Counted from the first letter of the stretch, positions 44,193 through 53,070 are shown. The stretch: DNA of 64,000 nucleotides from Desulforhopalus singaporensis (GCF_900104445.1 NZ_FNJI01000007.1:1-64000), one strand, 5' to 3'. The notes: a model not told the origin generated them from the sequence alone. Program-made: numbers and translations.

Positions 44193-44228
44193 GCTGGAGG
44201 CGCCAAATCCATTTCTGTTGCCTCCAGC
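44193..44228 (+). terminator. Hairpin between dctP and dctQ
   Basis: GCTGGAGGC (44193-44201) pairs with GCCTCCAGC (44220-44228), followed by TGTTT. As at pstS-pstB, a stem after the binding-protein gene would stabilise its message or reduce read-through so that the binding protein exceeds the permease. Confidence 0.65.
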
Positions 44229-44247
44229 TGTTTAAAGGAATATCGAT

Positions 44248-44727
44248 ATGGTGCACTTTCAATCGATGGTACGGCGTATTACCAGGTGGACTTCTTTTGG
44301 CGCCATGTTTTTACTGCTGCCGATGATGCTTCTTTCCGCAACAGACGTCACCCTCCGTAGGTTTTTTACCACCACTATACCTGGAACGATGGAGCTGTCG
44401 TCATACATGCTGGCCCTGTTCATCCTGCTCGGATTATCCTACACCCACCAGTGCAAGGCCCATGTCAAGGTCTCTTTTCTCCTCGACCTGCTGCCCCTGA
44501 AGGTGCGGACGGTGGTCGACATCGTGCTGTCTTTTCTCTGCCTGATGATGCTTCTGGTACTTTCGTGGCAGGGGTTTATCATCGCCATCGAGGAAACCAC
44601 CGTCTCCGATATGCTCAGAATCCCGGAAAATCCTTTTCGCATGGCCCTGGTGGTTGGCTGCCTGTCCTTTTCACTCGAGGTAATCGTCGATATCATTAGC
44701 CAAATACAAGCCTTAAGGGGGAATTGA
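44248..44727 (+). CDS. dctQ: TRAP transporter small permease (DctQ type)
   Basis: 159 residues with four hydrophobic helices, the usual topology. The loop between helices carries TDVTLRRFF and the third region HVKVSFLLDLLP, both typical of DctQ. It partners DctM in the inner membrane. Its stop overlaps the dctM start by one base (TGATG), indicating coupled translation and matched stoichiometry. Confidence 0.87.
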   Translation: MVHFQSMVRRITRWTSFGAMFLLLPMMLLSATDVTLRRFFTTTIPGTMELSSYMLALFILLGLSYTHQCKAHVKVSFLLDLLPLKVRTVVDIVLSFLCLMMLLVLSWQGFIIAIEETTVSDMLRIPENPFRMALVVGCLSFSLEVIVDIISQIQALRGN

Positions 44728-46034
44728 TGGAGCCGGTTACGGTAGGCGTCATAGGCATACTGGCGGTTTTTCTGCTTCTGGCACTTGGGATGCCGATCGC
44801 GTTTGCGCTGATGCTGGCAGGTTTTAGCGGGATAGCTCTTCTCTCAGGTGTGGATGCGGCACTGCCCGTCTCCGCAAGAACCGTTTATGACGAGGCGGCG
44901 ACCTATCCCTACATGGTCATCCCTCTGTTCATCGTCATGGGATCTTTTGCCGGAGCCTCAGGGATGACAAAAGATATTTACGGCTGTCTCGACAAATGGC
45001 TGCGCATTCTGCCGGGCGGGCTCGCCGTTGCCTCAATCGCCGCCTGTGCCGCTTTTGCCGCGGTATCCGGTTCCGCCGTCGCCACCGCCGCAACCCTTGG
45101 CAACATCGCCCTGCCGGAGATGAAAAAATACAACTACCGGGATAATCTCGCCACAGGTGCGGTAGCCGCCGGCGGAACCCTCGGTTTTTTGATTCCGCCC
45201 AGTCTCGGGTTTGTGGTCTATGGTATGCTCACGGAACAGAGCATCGGCAAGCTGCTGATCGCAGGCATGATCCCCGGTATCATCCTCGCGATATCCTTTT
45301 GCGCCACGGTCATCATCTGGGTACGAATAAAACCGGAAACGGCCCCGATCCAGGCAACCACAGTGTCATGGAAACAAAGGTTCGTTTCACTGCGCGGCGT
45401 GCTGGAACCTCTTGGCCTTTTCCTGCTGGTCATGGTCGGTATATACGGCGGTTTTTTCACCCCTACCGAGGCGGGCGCGGTCGGCGCCACCCTGCTCTTT
45501 TTCTCGGTTATCATCAAGAAAAAACTCACCTGGAAAAAGTTGATAGCCGCCCTGCAGGAAGCGCTTCGAACCTCTGTCATGGTTCTTTTTCTGGTGGCAG
45601 GGGCCAGTATATTCACCTACTTTCTCGCGCTGTCGACCATTCCGATGAGAGCCGCCAGCTGGGTTACCGCCCTTGACGTATCGCCGTCGATCATCCTGCT
45701 TGCGATCATTGGGGTCTACCTGTTTCTTGGTTGTTTTCTCGATGCCATATCGATGATGGTGCTCACCATGCCGGTGGTCTATCCGGTCATGACGGCCCTG
45801 CATTACGACCCGGTATGGTTCGGCGTGGTCGCCGTGCTGATGATGCAGGCAGGTTTAATCACCCCGCCTCTGGGACTCAATATTTTCACAATTGCCGGTG
45901 TGGCTGAAGATGTAAAGGTGGAGATTATTTTTCGCGGGGTGCTACCATTTCTCGGTGCGGTATTTTTCGTGGTAACTCTGCTAATCTTCTTTCCGGAGAT
46001 CGCGACCTACCTGCCATCGAAGATGAGCGGCTGA
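44727..46034 (+). CDS. dctM: TRAP transporter large permease (DctM type)
   Basis: 435 residues with about twelve helices. It has GMPIAFALMLAG, PPSLGFVVYGMLTEQSIGKL and the ITPPLGLNIF motif characteristic of DctM permeases. It is the sodium- or proton-coupled channel of the uptake system. The ATG at 44727 has AAGGGGG upstream; a TTG three bases earlier is in frame but less likely. It is the last gene of the dctPQM set, and an XRE-cupin regulator is convergent downstream. Confidence 0.88.
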   Translation: MEPVTVGVIGILAVFLLLALGMPIAFALMLAGFSGIALLSGVDAALPVSARTVYDEAATYPYMVIPLFIVMGSFAGASGMTKDIYGCLDKWLRILPGGLAVASIAACAAFAAVSGSAVATAATLGNIALPEMKKYNYRDNLATGAVAAGGTLGFLIPPSLGFVVYGMLTEQSIGKLLIAGMIPGIILAISFCATVIIWVRIKPETAPIQATTVSWKQRFVSLRGVLEPLGLFLLVMVGIYGGFFTPTEAGAVGATLLFFSVIIKKKLTWKKLIAALQEALRTSVMVLFLVAGASIFTYFLALSTIPMRAASWVTALDVSPSIILLAIIGVYLFLGCFLDAISMMVLTMPVVYPVMTALHYDPVWFGVVAVLMMQAGLITPPLGLNIFTIAGVAEDVKVEIIFRGVLPFLGAVFFVVTLLIFFPEIATYLPSKMSG

Positions 46035-46116
46035 ATGGCCTCTCTCGGCAGCACGACCGCCTTTTACAGGGAAAGTACATAATTACCCGGCACAGACGGT
46101 AACCATTTCACTTTTG

Positions 46117-46671
46117 TTACCAGCTCGGCGGAGTGAGTACCCAGATGAGATGGACAGGTTCGTTTGTCAGGTTTTTCCAGCTGTGCGGTCGTAAAGATGA
46201 GAAGTAGCACGCCGTATTTTCATGTAACGTGTAGACATCGCTTCCCAAGTAGAGGGTCAGTTGCCCTTTGACAACAATACCGAATTCCTCTCCGGCGTGG
46301 GCATATTCACTCTCACTCCCTCCCCCAGGGGGAACGATGGTGTAAAACGGCTGCATCTTTTTATTTTCCACCGAATGAACCAGCTGATGCACGTCGGCGT
46401 CCCAGCGGGGCAATATTATCTGGGTCCATTTATCTTTGGGCAGGATGATCGGATCCTTGATTATGTCGTCGGCGAAAAACTCTACGATATGAACATCGAG
46501 TGCGTTGGCAATACGGCGCAGTGTGGCTATGGAAGGAGAAGCCTTGTCGTGTTCGAGTTGGGAAACGTATGGCGCGGAAAGACCTGCCTCTTCGGCAAGC
46601 TGGTGTACGGTAAGTGATTTTTCCTGCCTAAAACGGCGTATCAGGTGACCCAGTTTGTTGTTATCTTCCAT
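46117..46671 (-). CDS. XRE-type regulator with cupin sensor domain
   Basis: 184 residues. The N-terminal helix-turn-helix (VHQLAEEAGLSAPYVSQLEH) is followed by a linker and a C-terminal cupin domain with GEEFGIVVKGQLTLYLGS and a PHSWKNLTNEP strand. This architecture is common in regulators of amine, betaine or amino-acid catabolism; the cupin binds the effector. It sits between the TRAP operon and mttB, so either is a likely target. It is transcribed on the minus strand, after the terminator of mttB. Confidence 0.87.
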   Translation of the reverse strand: MEDNNKLGHLIRRFRQEKSLTVHQLAEEAGLSAPYVSQLEHDKASPSIATLRRIANALDVHIVEFFADDIIKDPIILPKDKWTQIILPRWDADVHQLVHSVENKKMQPFYTIVPPGGGSESEYAHAGEEFGIVVKGQLTLYLGSDVYTLHENTACYFSSLRPHSWKNLTNEPVHLIWVLTPPSW

Positions 46672-46760
46672 TGTTCAGTATGCTATGCGTTGTTATTTCC
46701 CCGTGCAAGGGCAACAGATACAATCTGTGGCCCGCTCTGTCAATCACTTACCCCGAATAA

Positions 46761-46797
46761 TAAAAAAGGGGGAAAGCAAACGGTGCTGCTTTCCCCC
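46761..46797 (-). terminator. Intrinsic terminator of mttB
   Basis: On the minus strand GGGGGAAAGCA and TGCTTTCCCCC form an 11-bp stem followed by TTTTTTA. It is located 38 bases after the mttB stop. Confidence 0.85.
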
Positions 46798-46834
46798 TCT
46801 ATCAACAGTTGGCTGACCAGAATTACCCCAAAGC

Positions 46835-48277
46835 TTACCTGATCAGCTTTTGATCGGCTCTTTTCACCACCGCGTCCATTTCCTTGATTATTTCAGACGG
46901 CAGTTCAACAGGACCTGCGTCCTTCATAATCTCTTTCATGTTTTCCGTGGCTCGTTCAATCAGCGTCCCCCGTTTTTTTCGCTCCCACGTATCACGGGAA
47001 TCGGGACAGAAGTTGATCGGCTGAATGCCGTCGCGACAGTGTCTGAGGGTGTGAGGATCAGTGAGGAACTGACCGCCAGGAGCGGTTTTCTCAAGGACAT
47101 CCATAGCCAGCGCGTCATCGTCAAAAGACATTTCTTTAAGTATTTCTTTGGTCAGCCGGAAGGTCTCGTTATCGATGGTCAACTGTACCGGGCTTACCGA
47201 GCATGCTGTTTCAAACTGGCCGGCTCCGCCGAGGACGGCGCTGCCGCTTGAAGCAATCATCATGGTCCTGAGCGCTCTCTCTATCATTGACTGTTCATCG
47301 ATATCGGCCGAATCTGTTCCCGAACCGTAGGTGTGGGCCTGCAGACCGAACCCTCTGTGCATCAACTGGGTAAAAAGAGCCGATTGCCGTATGGCAAGAG
47401 GTGTACTTTGCAGGCTTCGGCCGGTCTTCATGTCAGCGGAAAACTGCAGCGAAGTGGTAATAATCGGAATGCCTGGCTGTACCGTCTGGGCCAGCGACAG
47501 CATCATCAAGGTTTCCGCAGCTGAAAGAAGAACAACTCCCGGTGCCGTCACCGGGCCCGTGGTGCCGCTTCCCGGCAGACTGCAGGGCTGCATGGGAATT
47601 CCCCTTTTGGCGCACTGGAGGATAATCTCAACATCCATATCCTTCATGCCAAAGGGAGTAAGGGCACAGGTTATGAAGTTGAGATGGGGATGTTCCCGCA
47701 GCTTGTCTTCTCCACCAGCCGCGGCGATGCCGAGTTCAACCAGGTATTCAACTGTCTCAAAAGTATAGGGCTGTACCCAGATCATCTTGTCAACGTTTTC
47801 CAGCGCAGTCCTGATGGTGTGGACATCGGCGGTCGCGTGTGGCACATCGTCGGGAACGATGGATGCATAAAAGTCGATATGATCGAGACGATCGGCCAGC
47901 CTGCCCCAATACTTGAGATCTTCAGAGGTTACCCTCCTGAACTCCTTTGTTTCCGGATCCAGCCAGGCTTGTCCGCCGGTGTTGGTGCGGGTATAAAACA
48001 GTTTGTCCGGATGGGGGAATTTCAGAGGAAACTTGCCGCCGCGACCGGCAACGGTGAATTCTTTTGGCGCCTTGTCAATCTGTTCCTGGACAAACTGGCG
48101 AGGAAACTTAACCATTCTCCTGTCCGCATCGACAACACATCCAGCCTTATCGAGGATTTTAATCATCTGCGGATGATCAATTTTAAACTCGTGATTCTCC
48201 AGTAAATCAAACGTCTTTTCTTTTAAGACCTCAAGCTGGTCCTCGTTAAAGTAAGTTAAGCGGTTGCTCAGTGTCAT
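46835..48277 (-). CDS. mttB: MttB-family corrinoid methyltransferase lacking pyrrolysine
   Basis: 480 residues, the length of trimethylamine methyltransferase MttB. The barrel segments ITCALTPFGMKDMD, PCSLPGSGTTGPVTAPG and AHTYGSGTDSADIDEQS are family-like. No in-frame TAG occurs, so it is a non-pyrrolysine member, the group that demethylates quaternary amines (glycine betaine, proline betaine, carnitine) onto a corrinoid protein. No corrinoid protein (MtbC type) is encoded nearby. It directly follows the nicotinate genes on the same strand, 333 bases after yqeB, with its own operator-like palindromes. Trigonelline, the betaine of nicotinate, is the substrate I propose. Confidence 0.85.
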   Translation of the reverse strand: MTLSNRLTYFNEDQLEVLKEKTFDLLENHEFKIDHPQMIKILDKAGCVVDADRRMVKFPRQFVQEQIDKAPKEFTVAGRGGKFPLKFPHPDKLFYTRTNTGGQAWLDPETKEFRRVTSEDLKYWGRLADRLDHIDFYASIVPDDVPHATADVHTIRTALENVDKMIWVQPYTFETVEYLVELGIAAAGGEDKLREHPHLNFITCALTPFGMKDMDVEIILQCAKRGIPMQPCSLPGSGTTGPVTAPGVVLLSAAETLMMLSLAQTVQPGIPIITTSLQFSADMKTGRSLQSTPLAIRQSALFTQLMHRGFGLQAHTYGSGTDSADIDEQSMIERALRTMMIASSGSAVLGGAGQFETACSVSPVQLTIDNETFRLTKEILKEMSFDDDALAMDVLEKTAPGGQFLTDPHTLRHCRDGIQPINFCPDSRDTWERKKRGTLIERATENMKEIMKDAGPVELPSEIIKEMDAVVKRADQKLIR

Positions 48278-48474
48278 TTTTCAGTCTCCTTAACTTTTAA
48301 TTGCCCTTTTTTGCTGCTTACCGGAACAGCACAACAACCTTTTACTATGCCCTGTCTGTTCCCGGTCTTGTCTTTATTCATTCTCAGCGGAGAAATGCGA
48401 TTTCACATCTTCACCCGCGCCCGGATATATCTACAGGCTGCTCAACCCTCGTCTCTCATCTTTTGTATATTGAC

Positions 48475-48488
48475 TTTTGTATACAAAA
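48475..48488. promoter_or_regulatory. TTTTGTATACAAAA palindrome (GntR/FCD-type operator)
   Basis: A perfect 14-bp dyad. Operators of FCD-class GntR regulators often have a TTGTATACAA core, as reported for MdcY-like proteins. A FCD-class GntR gene lies at 57429-58127 in the nicotinate cluster. A partial TTGTAT occurs just beside it (48463). Confidence 0.5.
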
Positions 48489-48538
48489 AATAAGAAACAG
48501 AAAATATCTATCTTTACTTAGCACATGGTTAATAGTGT

Positions 48539-48558
48539 ATATCTAAAAAAATAGATAT
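48539..48558. promoter_or_regulatory. ATATCTA-N6-TAGATAT palindrome
   Basis: Perfect 7-bp arms separated by six A, upstream of mttB. It could be an operator for a second regulator, such as the XRE-cupin protein encoded downstream of mttB. Confidence 0.4.
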
Positions 48559-48610
48559 CATCTACACAAATATGTGTCAATAGAAATCTCTGCCACCTGC
48601 AAACAAAGCT

Positions 48611-49465
48611 TCATCTTTTACTGGTGGCAAAATATGACAGAATCGCCTCAAGCACCGCTCCGCCTATAGCGCGTGATTTCTCAGACACTGTACGGCAATA
48701 CTCAACTTTTCCCCGAGGGTCGATGTCACCGATTTTCAGACCACTCTTTACAGCGGTTCCACTGCGGATCAGCCCTCTTAGCACACCGTCAATTGGCGCG
48801 ACAACGATCGTCCCATCCACTTCGCCGATCCCCTCGCCTCTTTTAACCTGATCGCCAATGGTGCAAAGACTGGAAAATTTTCCGTCCGCCGGGGCCCTCA
48901 GCACCCGCTCAACCGTATATCCGCCAATGTTGCCGGGTATCCCGGTATTCGGTTCAGCAGACCCTTTCGCGATGATACGGCCAAGATCATGTCCTCTGTT
49001 GGTCTCGATGACCCTGTGAACGTCAATTGGCGCGGTAAAACCAGGGCCAAGCCCTACAACAAGAGGAGCCTCATCGACTGTCGTACCAAGATTCTTTTTG
49101 GCGAGGGTAGCGTCGATCACCACGTCGGGGCCGACTTTACCAAGAAGTTCCCAGCCGGGATCGACGACCACCGCAACCTGACCATTTCCCCATGCTTTTT
49201 CCATGGACTCAGGGCTGTCTGCAACCACACCGGCAATATCCTCGACCATGCAGCTGCCGTCATATACCGCCTCGCAAAACGAGACATGACGGCGAACGGC
49301 AACAGGCGCATCCAGTTCGAGCATCACGATTCGACGAAAACCCGCGCGCTGAAGACGCACCGCAACACCGCTTGCCATCTCTCCCGCGCCTTTAAACGCT
49401 ATGGTAAAACCGGACAGATCAATAGAATTCACAGCTCCCCCCGCAACCTCATGTATCTTCTTCAT
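48611..49465 (-). CDS. yqeB: YqeB/EF2563-type selenium-dependent molybdenum hydroxylase maturation protein
   Basis: 284 residues. A Rossmann-like N-terminus (FKGAGEMASGVAVRLQRAGF) and VVDPGWELL, DATLAKKNLGT and VVGLGPGFTAP motifs are those of the EF2563/YqeB family. This family is linked by comparative genomics to SelD and to molybdenum hydroxylases carrying labile selenium. The C-terminal half has a biotinyl-like VERVLRAPADGKF segment. Its start overlaps the UPF0280 gene by 4 bases. With nicotinate dehydrogenase, a known selenium enzyme, encoded upstream, the functional assignment is strong. Confidence 0.87.
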   Translation of the reverse strand: MKKIHEVAGGAVNSIDLSGFTIAFKGAGEMASGVAVRLQRAGFRRIVMLELDAPVAVRRHVSFCEAVYDGSCMVEDIAGVVADSPESMEKAWGNGQVAVVVDPGWELLGKVGPDVVIDATLAKKNLGTTVDEAPLVVGLGPGFTAPIDVHRVIETNRGHDLGRIIAKGSAEPNTGIPGNIGGYTVERVLRAPADGKFSSLCTIGDQVKRGEGIGEVDGTIVVAPIDGVLRGLIRSGTAVKSGLKIGDIDPRGKVEYCRTVSEKSRAIGGAVLEAILSYFATSKR

Positions 49466-50331
49466 CCCTGATATTGATGTAACTCACCTACCCGTCTGGA
49501 AAAATCATGGGTGAGAGCCATATGTTGTCCGACACAAAGAATGGCTCCCCGGACAAGACCGCGCTCAACCAGCAGGTCCGCTCTTTCAAGTCCGTTGGCA
49601 AGTGCCTTCTGCATGTTTTTTTCCGTCACTCCATCGATACCGACCGTTACCCCCATATCACCCAGATCGGTATGTGGATCGATACTATTTGCCGGGACCT
49701 GCCTGATATTGCAATCGTCGACAAAACAGCTGTTGGCGACAGCGGTTGCACCACCATCGGCAACTGAGGAGTTGTCCGCAAAAACCGATACCGCGGAAGC
49801 TATCCCACGGGTCAGGCTACGACCACCCATCCCGCTGGTGTTCACCCCCCAGCTTTTCGGTCCTTTAGCCAGATGTACAACATGACTGATTTCGGCACTG
49901 TCGATACGGGGCCTGAACCCCACCGTCGCTCTTTCCCCTTTTGCCAGCCTGACGGCGATATCGCCGCCATTATCAACAATCACCTTGGTTATCCGGAACC
50001 TGAAGAGATGGTCGGCTACAAAATCAGCTATAGTTCCCGCAACGGCGGCCATGGGGGTAAGGTCGGCATCACCGATAAGCCTGACGCTCTCAACCATGGT
50101 ACGGGCGAGTTCATCATCAGGCAGTTCCTTGATTGTCCCGTGACGCAGCTTGAGCAGGTCCAGGTTTTCCGCCACCCTTTTCAGACAGTCAAAACAGAAT
50201 TCAGCCTCAGCTGCAACCAGTTCGGTTGCAGCTTCATCGCCGTGGTACGCCTGGATAACGAGTCGTAAAGGTCCGTTTTCCACAAGAACCGCAGGTTTTC
50301 CTGCGAAAATTTCAACCCTGCGGTCATCCAC
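49462..50331 (-). CDS. UPF0280 family protein (ApbE-like fold)
   Basis: 289 residues. The family pattern is visible in VDNGGDIAVRL (about 140-150), WGVNTSGMGGRSLTRGIASA and ADGGATAVANSC. UPF0280 proteins belong to the ApbE-like structural superfamily; ApbE attaches FMN covalently to proteins. It lies 12 bases after the 6-hydroxynicotinate reductase gene and overlaps yqeB by 4 bases, so it is inside the nicotinate operon. A flavin-attachment role for the reductase is an attractive inference but untested. Confidence 0.8.
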   Translation of the reverse strand: MDDRRVEIFAGKPAVLVENGPLRLVIQAYHGDEAATELVAAEAEFCFDCLKRVAENLDLLKLRHGTIKELPDDELARTMVESVRLIGDADLTPMAAVAGTIADFVADHLFRFRITKVIVDNGGDIAVRLAKGERATVGFRPRIDSAEISHVVHLAKGPKSWGVNTSGMGGRSLTRGIASAVSVFADNSSVADGGATAVANSCFVDDCNIRQVPANSIDPHTDLGDMGVTVGIDGVTEKNMQKALANGLERADLLVERGLVRGAILCVGQHMALTHDFSRRVGELHQYQG

Positions 50332-50343
50332 AGATCACTCCTT

Positions 50344-51855
50344 TTACTCTGAATCGCCTGGCACCTTAAAAGGTTTCATCGCCCCGACATGACCACCCAT
50401 TCGCTCATACTCGTCTTTCTCCATGGTGTACTCCACCGGGCAGATTGTTGCGGGGGTCGGAGTCCAGTAAAAAGATCCGGGCTTTACCCGCTGCACATCG
50501 ACCATGAACGAGATTCCACCACCGGGCATTACGAATGTTGGCGAGCCTGCCACCGTGAGATTCGCTTTTCTCTGGTGGACGGCTTGGGTCAGCTTGATCG
50601 GAAATTTTGTCACCCCGGCCCTTGCACTGCCGCCGCTGCCAGCGGTATAGATGGCGGAAACCATGGACGGTTCGCAGGATGACTCTATGGTATTCAACAC
50701 TTCCTTCGCCTTTTCTGTCAAGGCTACAGGCAGTAGATTCCCCTTTTCATCAACCTCGTAGAGCGCCCCGTTCTGACCGGTGGTTTCAGTGACGAGAATA
50801 GTCATTTTCTCCCAGCCGATGGTCATATCGACCGATTTTATGATGTCAGCCGGGTCGGTGATTGAGGTGCCGCCCCATCCTTCGCCGTGATCGCCGAAAT
50901 ATCGTCCGGGAGTCGAACGCAGAAATTTAAGTTGTACTCCGGTCGGTTTCACCCCTGCATAAGTCCCCGCCACATGCTCGCTCATCAGACCGGTGACATG
51001 GCTGTCGAGAATTATGGCCTCGTCGGCGACTTCTTTGAGCAGCGGAGCAAAGATACCGAGGGTGGCGCTGCCGCAGCCCACTCTCATCTTCGCCACTTCC
51101 TTGCCATCTATGACAGGCGGCTTGCCGACCTGTACCGTTAGTCTGGAACCGTTTTCGATTTTCAGCTTCACCGGTTTCCTGTTGGCGATATCGGTCACCG
51201 CCCTGGCCACGGCAAAACCGTTGCTGCCGGTTAACCTGTTCACCCCGCCGATATGGAGCATTTTGGAACCGTACTGCTCTGTTTCCACCATCCCGACCTG
51301 GCGTTTACCGATAAGAATGGGCGCACCTTCCTCACCGATTGTAAGGTCGGTATCGACCTTGACAATGACCGACGAGTAGCTGAGCGGGACCTCGGTCACC
51401 ACGGTGACCACATCGACATCCCCCTTCCGACCGCTGACAATCTGCGGCGCCGGCTTACAGCAGGGATAGGTTGTACCGGAACCGATTCCGGTAATCAGGG
51501 GCTGCCTGATCTCCTCTTTCGGTTCCATGCCTACGGTTTCACAGACATCCTCAAAGGTGTGCAGCATCGTAGTACGGGAAATTTTACCGTCTTGATGCAC
51601 ATACCTCCGGCATGCACCTATTGCGCCGGGCAAGATCCAGCACTTGATGGGACAGGCGTCGCATTCAAGCGCTTCTTCAGGTCGTGTCCGGGCAGCGACC
51701 ATCGCGTTTTCCGGGCAGGCCCTGAGGCATGCGTTGCAGTTGGTACATTTTACACTCTCTATTACAGCCTTCTTCTTTTTCAGGCTCACCGCTCCCGTGG
51801 GACAATCCAGCACACAGAATCCACAGCCCACACAAACCTCGGTGTTTACTTTCAT
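50344..51855 (-). CDS. hnr: 6-hydroxynicotinate reductase (iron-sulfur flavoprotein)
   Basis: 503 residues. An N-terminal double [4Fe-4S] ferredoxin domain has CVGCGFCVLDCP (8-19) and CTNCNACLRACP (37-48), followed by CDACPIKC and two further cysteines in YPCCKP. The large C-terminal part is specific to this small family. The enzyme reduces 6-hydroxynicotinate to 1,4,5,6-tetrahydro-6-oxonicotinate with reduced ferredoxin. Identity is supported by recall of the Eubacterium barkeri protein and by its place directly after enamidase, the next enzyme. RBS is weak but the start coincides with the ferredoxin domain. Confidence 0.85.
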   Translation of the reverse strand: MKVNTEVCVGCGFCVLDCPTGAVSLKKKKAVIESVKCTNCNACLRACPENAMVAARTRPEEALECDACPIKCWILPGAIGACRRYVHQDGKISRTTMLHTFEDVCETVGMEPKEEIRQPLITGIGSGTTYPCCKPAPQIVSGRKGDVDVVTVVTEVPLSYSSVIVKVDTDLTIGEEGAPILIGKRQVGMVETEQYGSKMLHIGGVNRLTGSNGFAVARAVTDIANRKPVKLKIENGSRLTVQVGKPPVIDGKEVAKMRVGCGSATLGIFAPLLKEVADEAIILDSHVTGLMSEHVAGTYAGVKPTGVQLKFLRSTPGRYFGDHGEGWGGTSITDPADIIKSVDMTIGWEKMTILVTETTGQNGALYEVDEKGNLLPVALTEKAKEVLNTIESSCEPSMVSAIYTAGSGGSARAGVTKFPIKLTQAVHQRKANLTVAGSPTFVMPGGGISFMVDVQRVKPGSFYWTPTPATICPVEYTMEKDEYERMGGHVGAMKPFKVPGDSE

Positions 51856-51903
51856 TTACCTACGTCTCCCTATGGTTCAAGGACAATCAATAGACACCGT
51901 CCA

Positions 51904-53067
51904 TCACTGCAGGACGACTGGTTTCGTTGCTACCGGAGGGGTGTTCCTGCTCTTAGCGACCACCATCTCACCATCGACAAAGATCATGGAAACGCCGGGA
52001 AGGTCACCGATTTCGATTGCCGAGAGAGCATCACTGCCAACGGATCCCATCGGGGTATCTATAAGCACCAGGTCGGCGGCAAGCCCCGGTTCGATTCTGC
52101 CAGTATCAAGTTTGTGCACCTTTGCGGTATTCCCCGAAGCCATGGCTATTGCCTGGGCTGCGGTGACATTGGTCAAACTTGCAAGATGGCAGATCACCCG
52201 CAGAATGCCGAGCGGAACGACGCCAGTTCCTGAAGGAGCATCATTGCCGATGATTATCCGGTGCAGGACGTTTTCCTCCACGCAGAGATCGACGGTCCGG
52301 CAGCTCATAAGCGGATTGCCGCAGTGCACGATCTCCAGCGCGACATCGCTCTCCTTCACCAGTTTTTCCATCTCACCATAACTTACCGAGGTGGGGCCGC
52401 CGTTTACATGGGAGGCGATATCCGGATCGGTCTCCTTTACCATTTCAGCTGTAATCGTGGAACTCCCGGGTATCGAGGTACCGCCGGTGTGCATCATGAC
52501 CGTCATGCCGAACTCCTTGGCCCACTGTACCATCACTTTGGCCTCGGCAGGCTCCTTGACCGACCCCAGACCGATCTCACCCACCGCACGAACGCCTTCC
52601 CGGGCCATCTCGGCAAAATCGTCTTTTGTCAGACCTTTTTCAAGAATCACCGACCCCCCCTGTACTTTAGCTCCGCCCGGACGAAAATTCTGGAAAGACT
52701 TCGCTGCCAGTATTGCCAGAGCTTTTGTTCCTGCCGGATCCTTCGGTCGTCCCTTCAGATGGACCTCGCCTGCCGAGATAATCGTGGTAACCCCGCCATG
52801 CAGTTCACTCTCAAGAAAGCCGGCCTGATTCTGCCGCGAGGTGTAGTCTCCGAGAATTGTGTGACAGTGAGAATCAATAAGGCCTGGGATAAGGGTGATA
52901 CCGTTGCAGTCGACAACACTATCGCACGAGAGTTCTCCGAAATCCGCCAGCTTGCCGACTTTTGCTATTTTGCCATCCTCCACGTAGACGGCATCACCTT
53001 CCAGGATCGGATTCTCAATATTACCGCTGACAATTGTACCAATATTTTTTAATAACAGTTTTGACAT
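51904..53067 (-). CDS. ena: Enamidase (bifunctional amidohydrolase of nicotinate fermentation)
   Basis: 387 residues, the length of the Eubacterium barkeri enamidase. It belongs to the binuclear-metal amidohydrolases: LIDSHCHT gives the HxH ligands, followed by GGVTTIISAGEVH and MHTGGTSIPGSSTITAEMV; GNDAPSGTGVVPLGILR holds the C-terminal Asp. The run GRPKDPAGTKALAI and the ending KSRNTPP match the E. barkeri protein as I remember it. It opens 1,4,5,6-tetrahydro-6-oxonicotinate to 2-formylglutarate and ammonia. Three bases separate it from the molybdenum subunit gene. Confidence 0.9.
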   Translation of the reverse strand: MSKLLLKNIGTIVSGNIENPILEGDAVYVEDGKIAKVGKLADFGELSCDSVVDCNGITLIPGLIDSHCHTILGDYTSRQNQAGFLESELHGGVTTIISAGEVHLKGRPKDPAGTKALAILAAKSFQNFRPGGAKVQGGSVILEKGLTKDDFAEMAREGVRAVGEIGLGSVKEPAEAKVMVQWAKEFGMTVMMHTGGTSIPGSSTITAEMVKETDPDIASHVNGGPTSVSYGEMEKLVKESDVALEIVHCGNPLMSCRTVDLCVEENVLHRIIIGNDAPSGTGVVPLGILRVICHLASLTNVTAAQAIAMASGNTAKVHKLDTGRIEPGLAADLVLIDTPMGSVGSDALSAIEIGDLPGVSMIFVDGEMVVAKSRNTPPVATKPVVLQ

Positions 53068-53070
53068 AGC

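Larger units (their letters stand above)
48278..48610. other. mttB promoter region
   Basis: This 333-bp region between yqeB and mttB is AT-rich in its right two-thirds. It holds two perfect palindromes (48475-48488 and 48539-48558), listed separately. No gene is seen. The region shows that mttB probably has its own promoter and is not simply read through from yqeB. Confidence 0.6.

Noticed and set aside
46835-48277. Pyrrolysine-dependent trimethylamine methyltransferase
   Set aside because: The frame is continuous for 480 residues without an in-frame TAG, so the family's pyrrolysine codon is absent.
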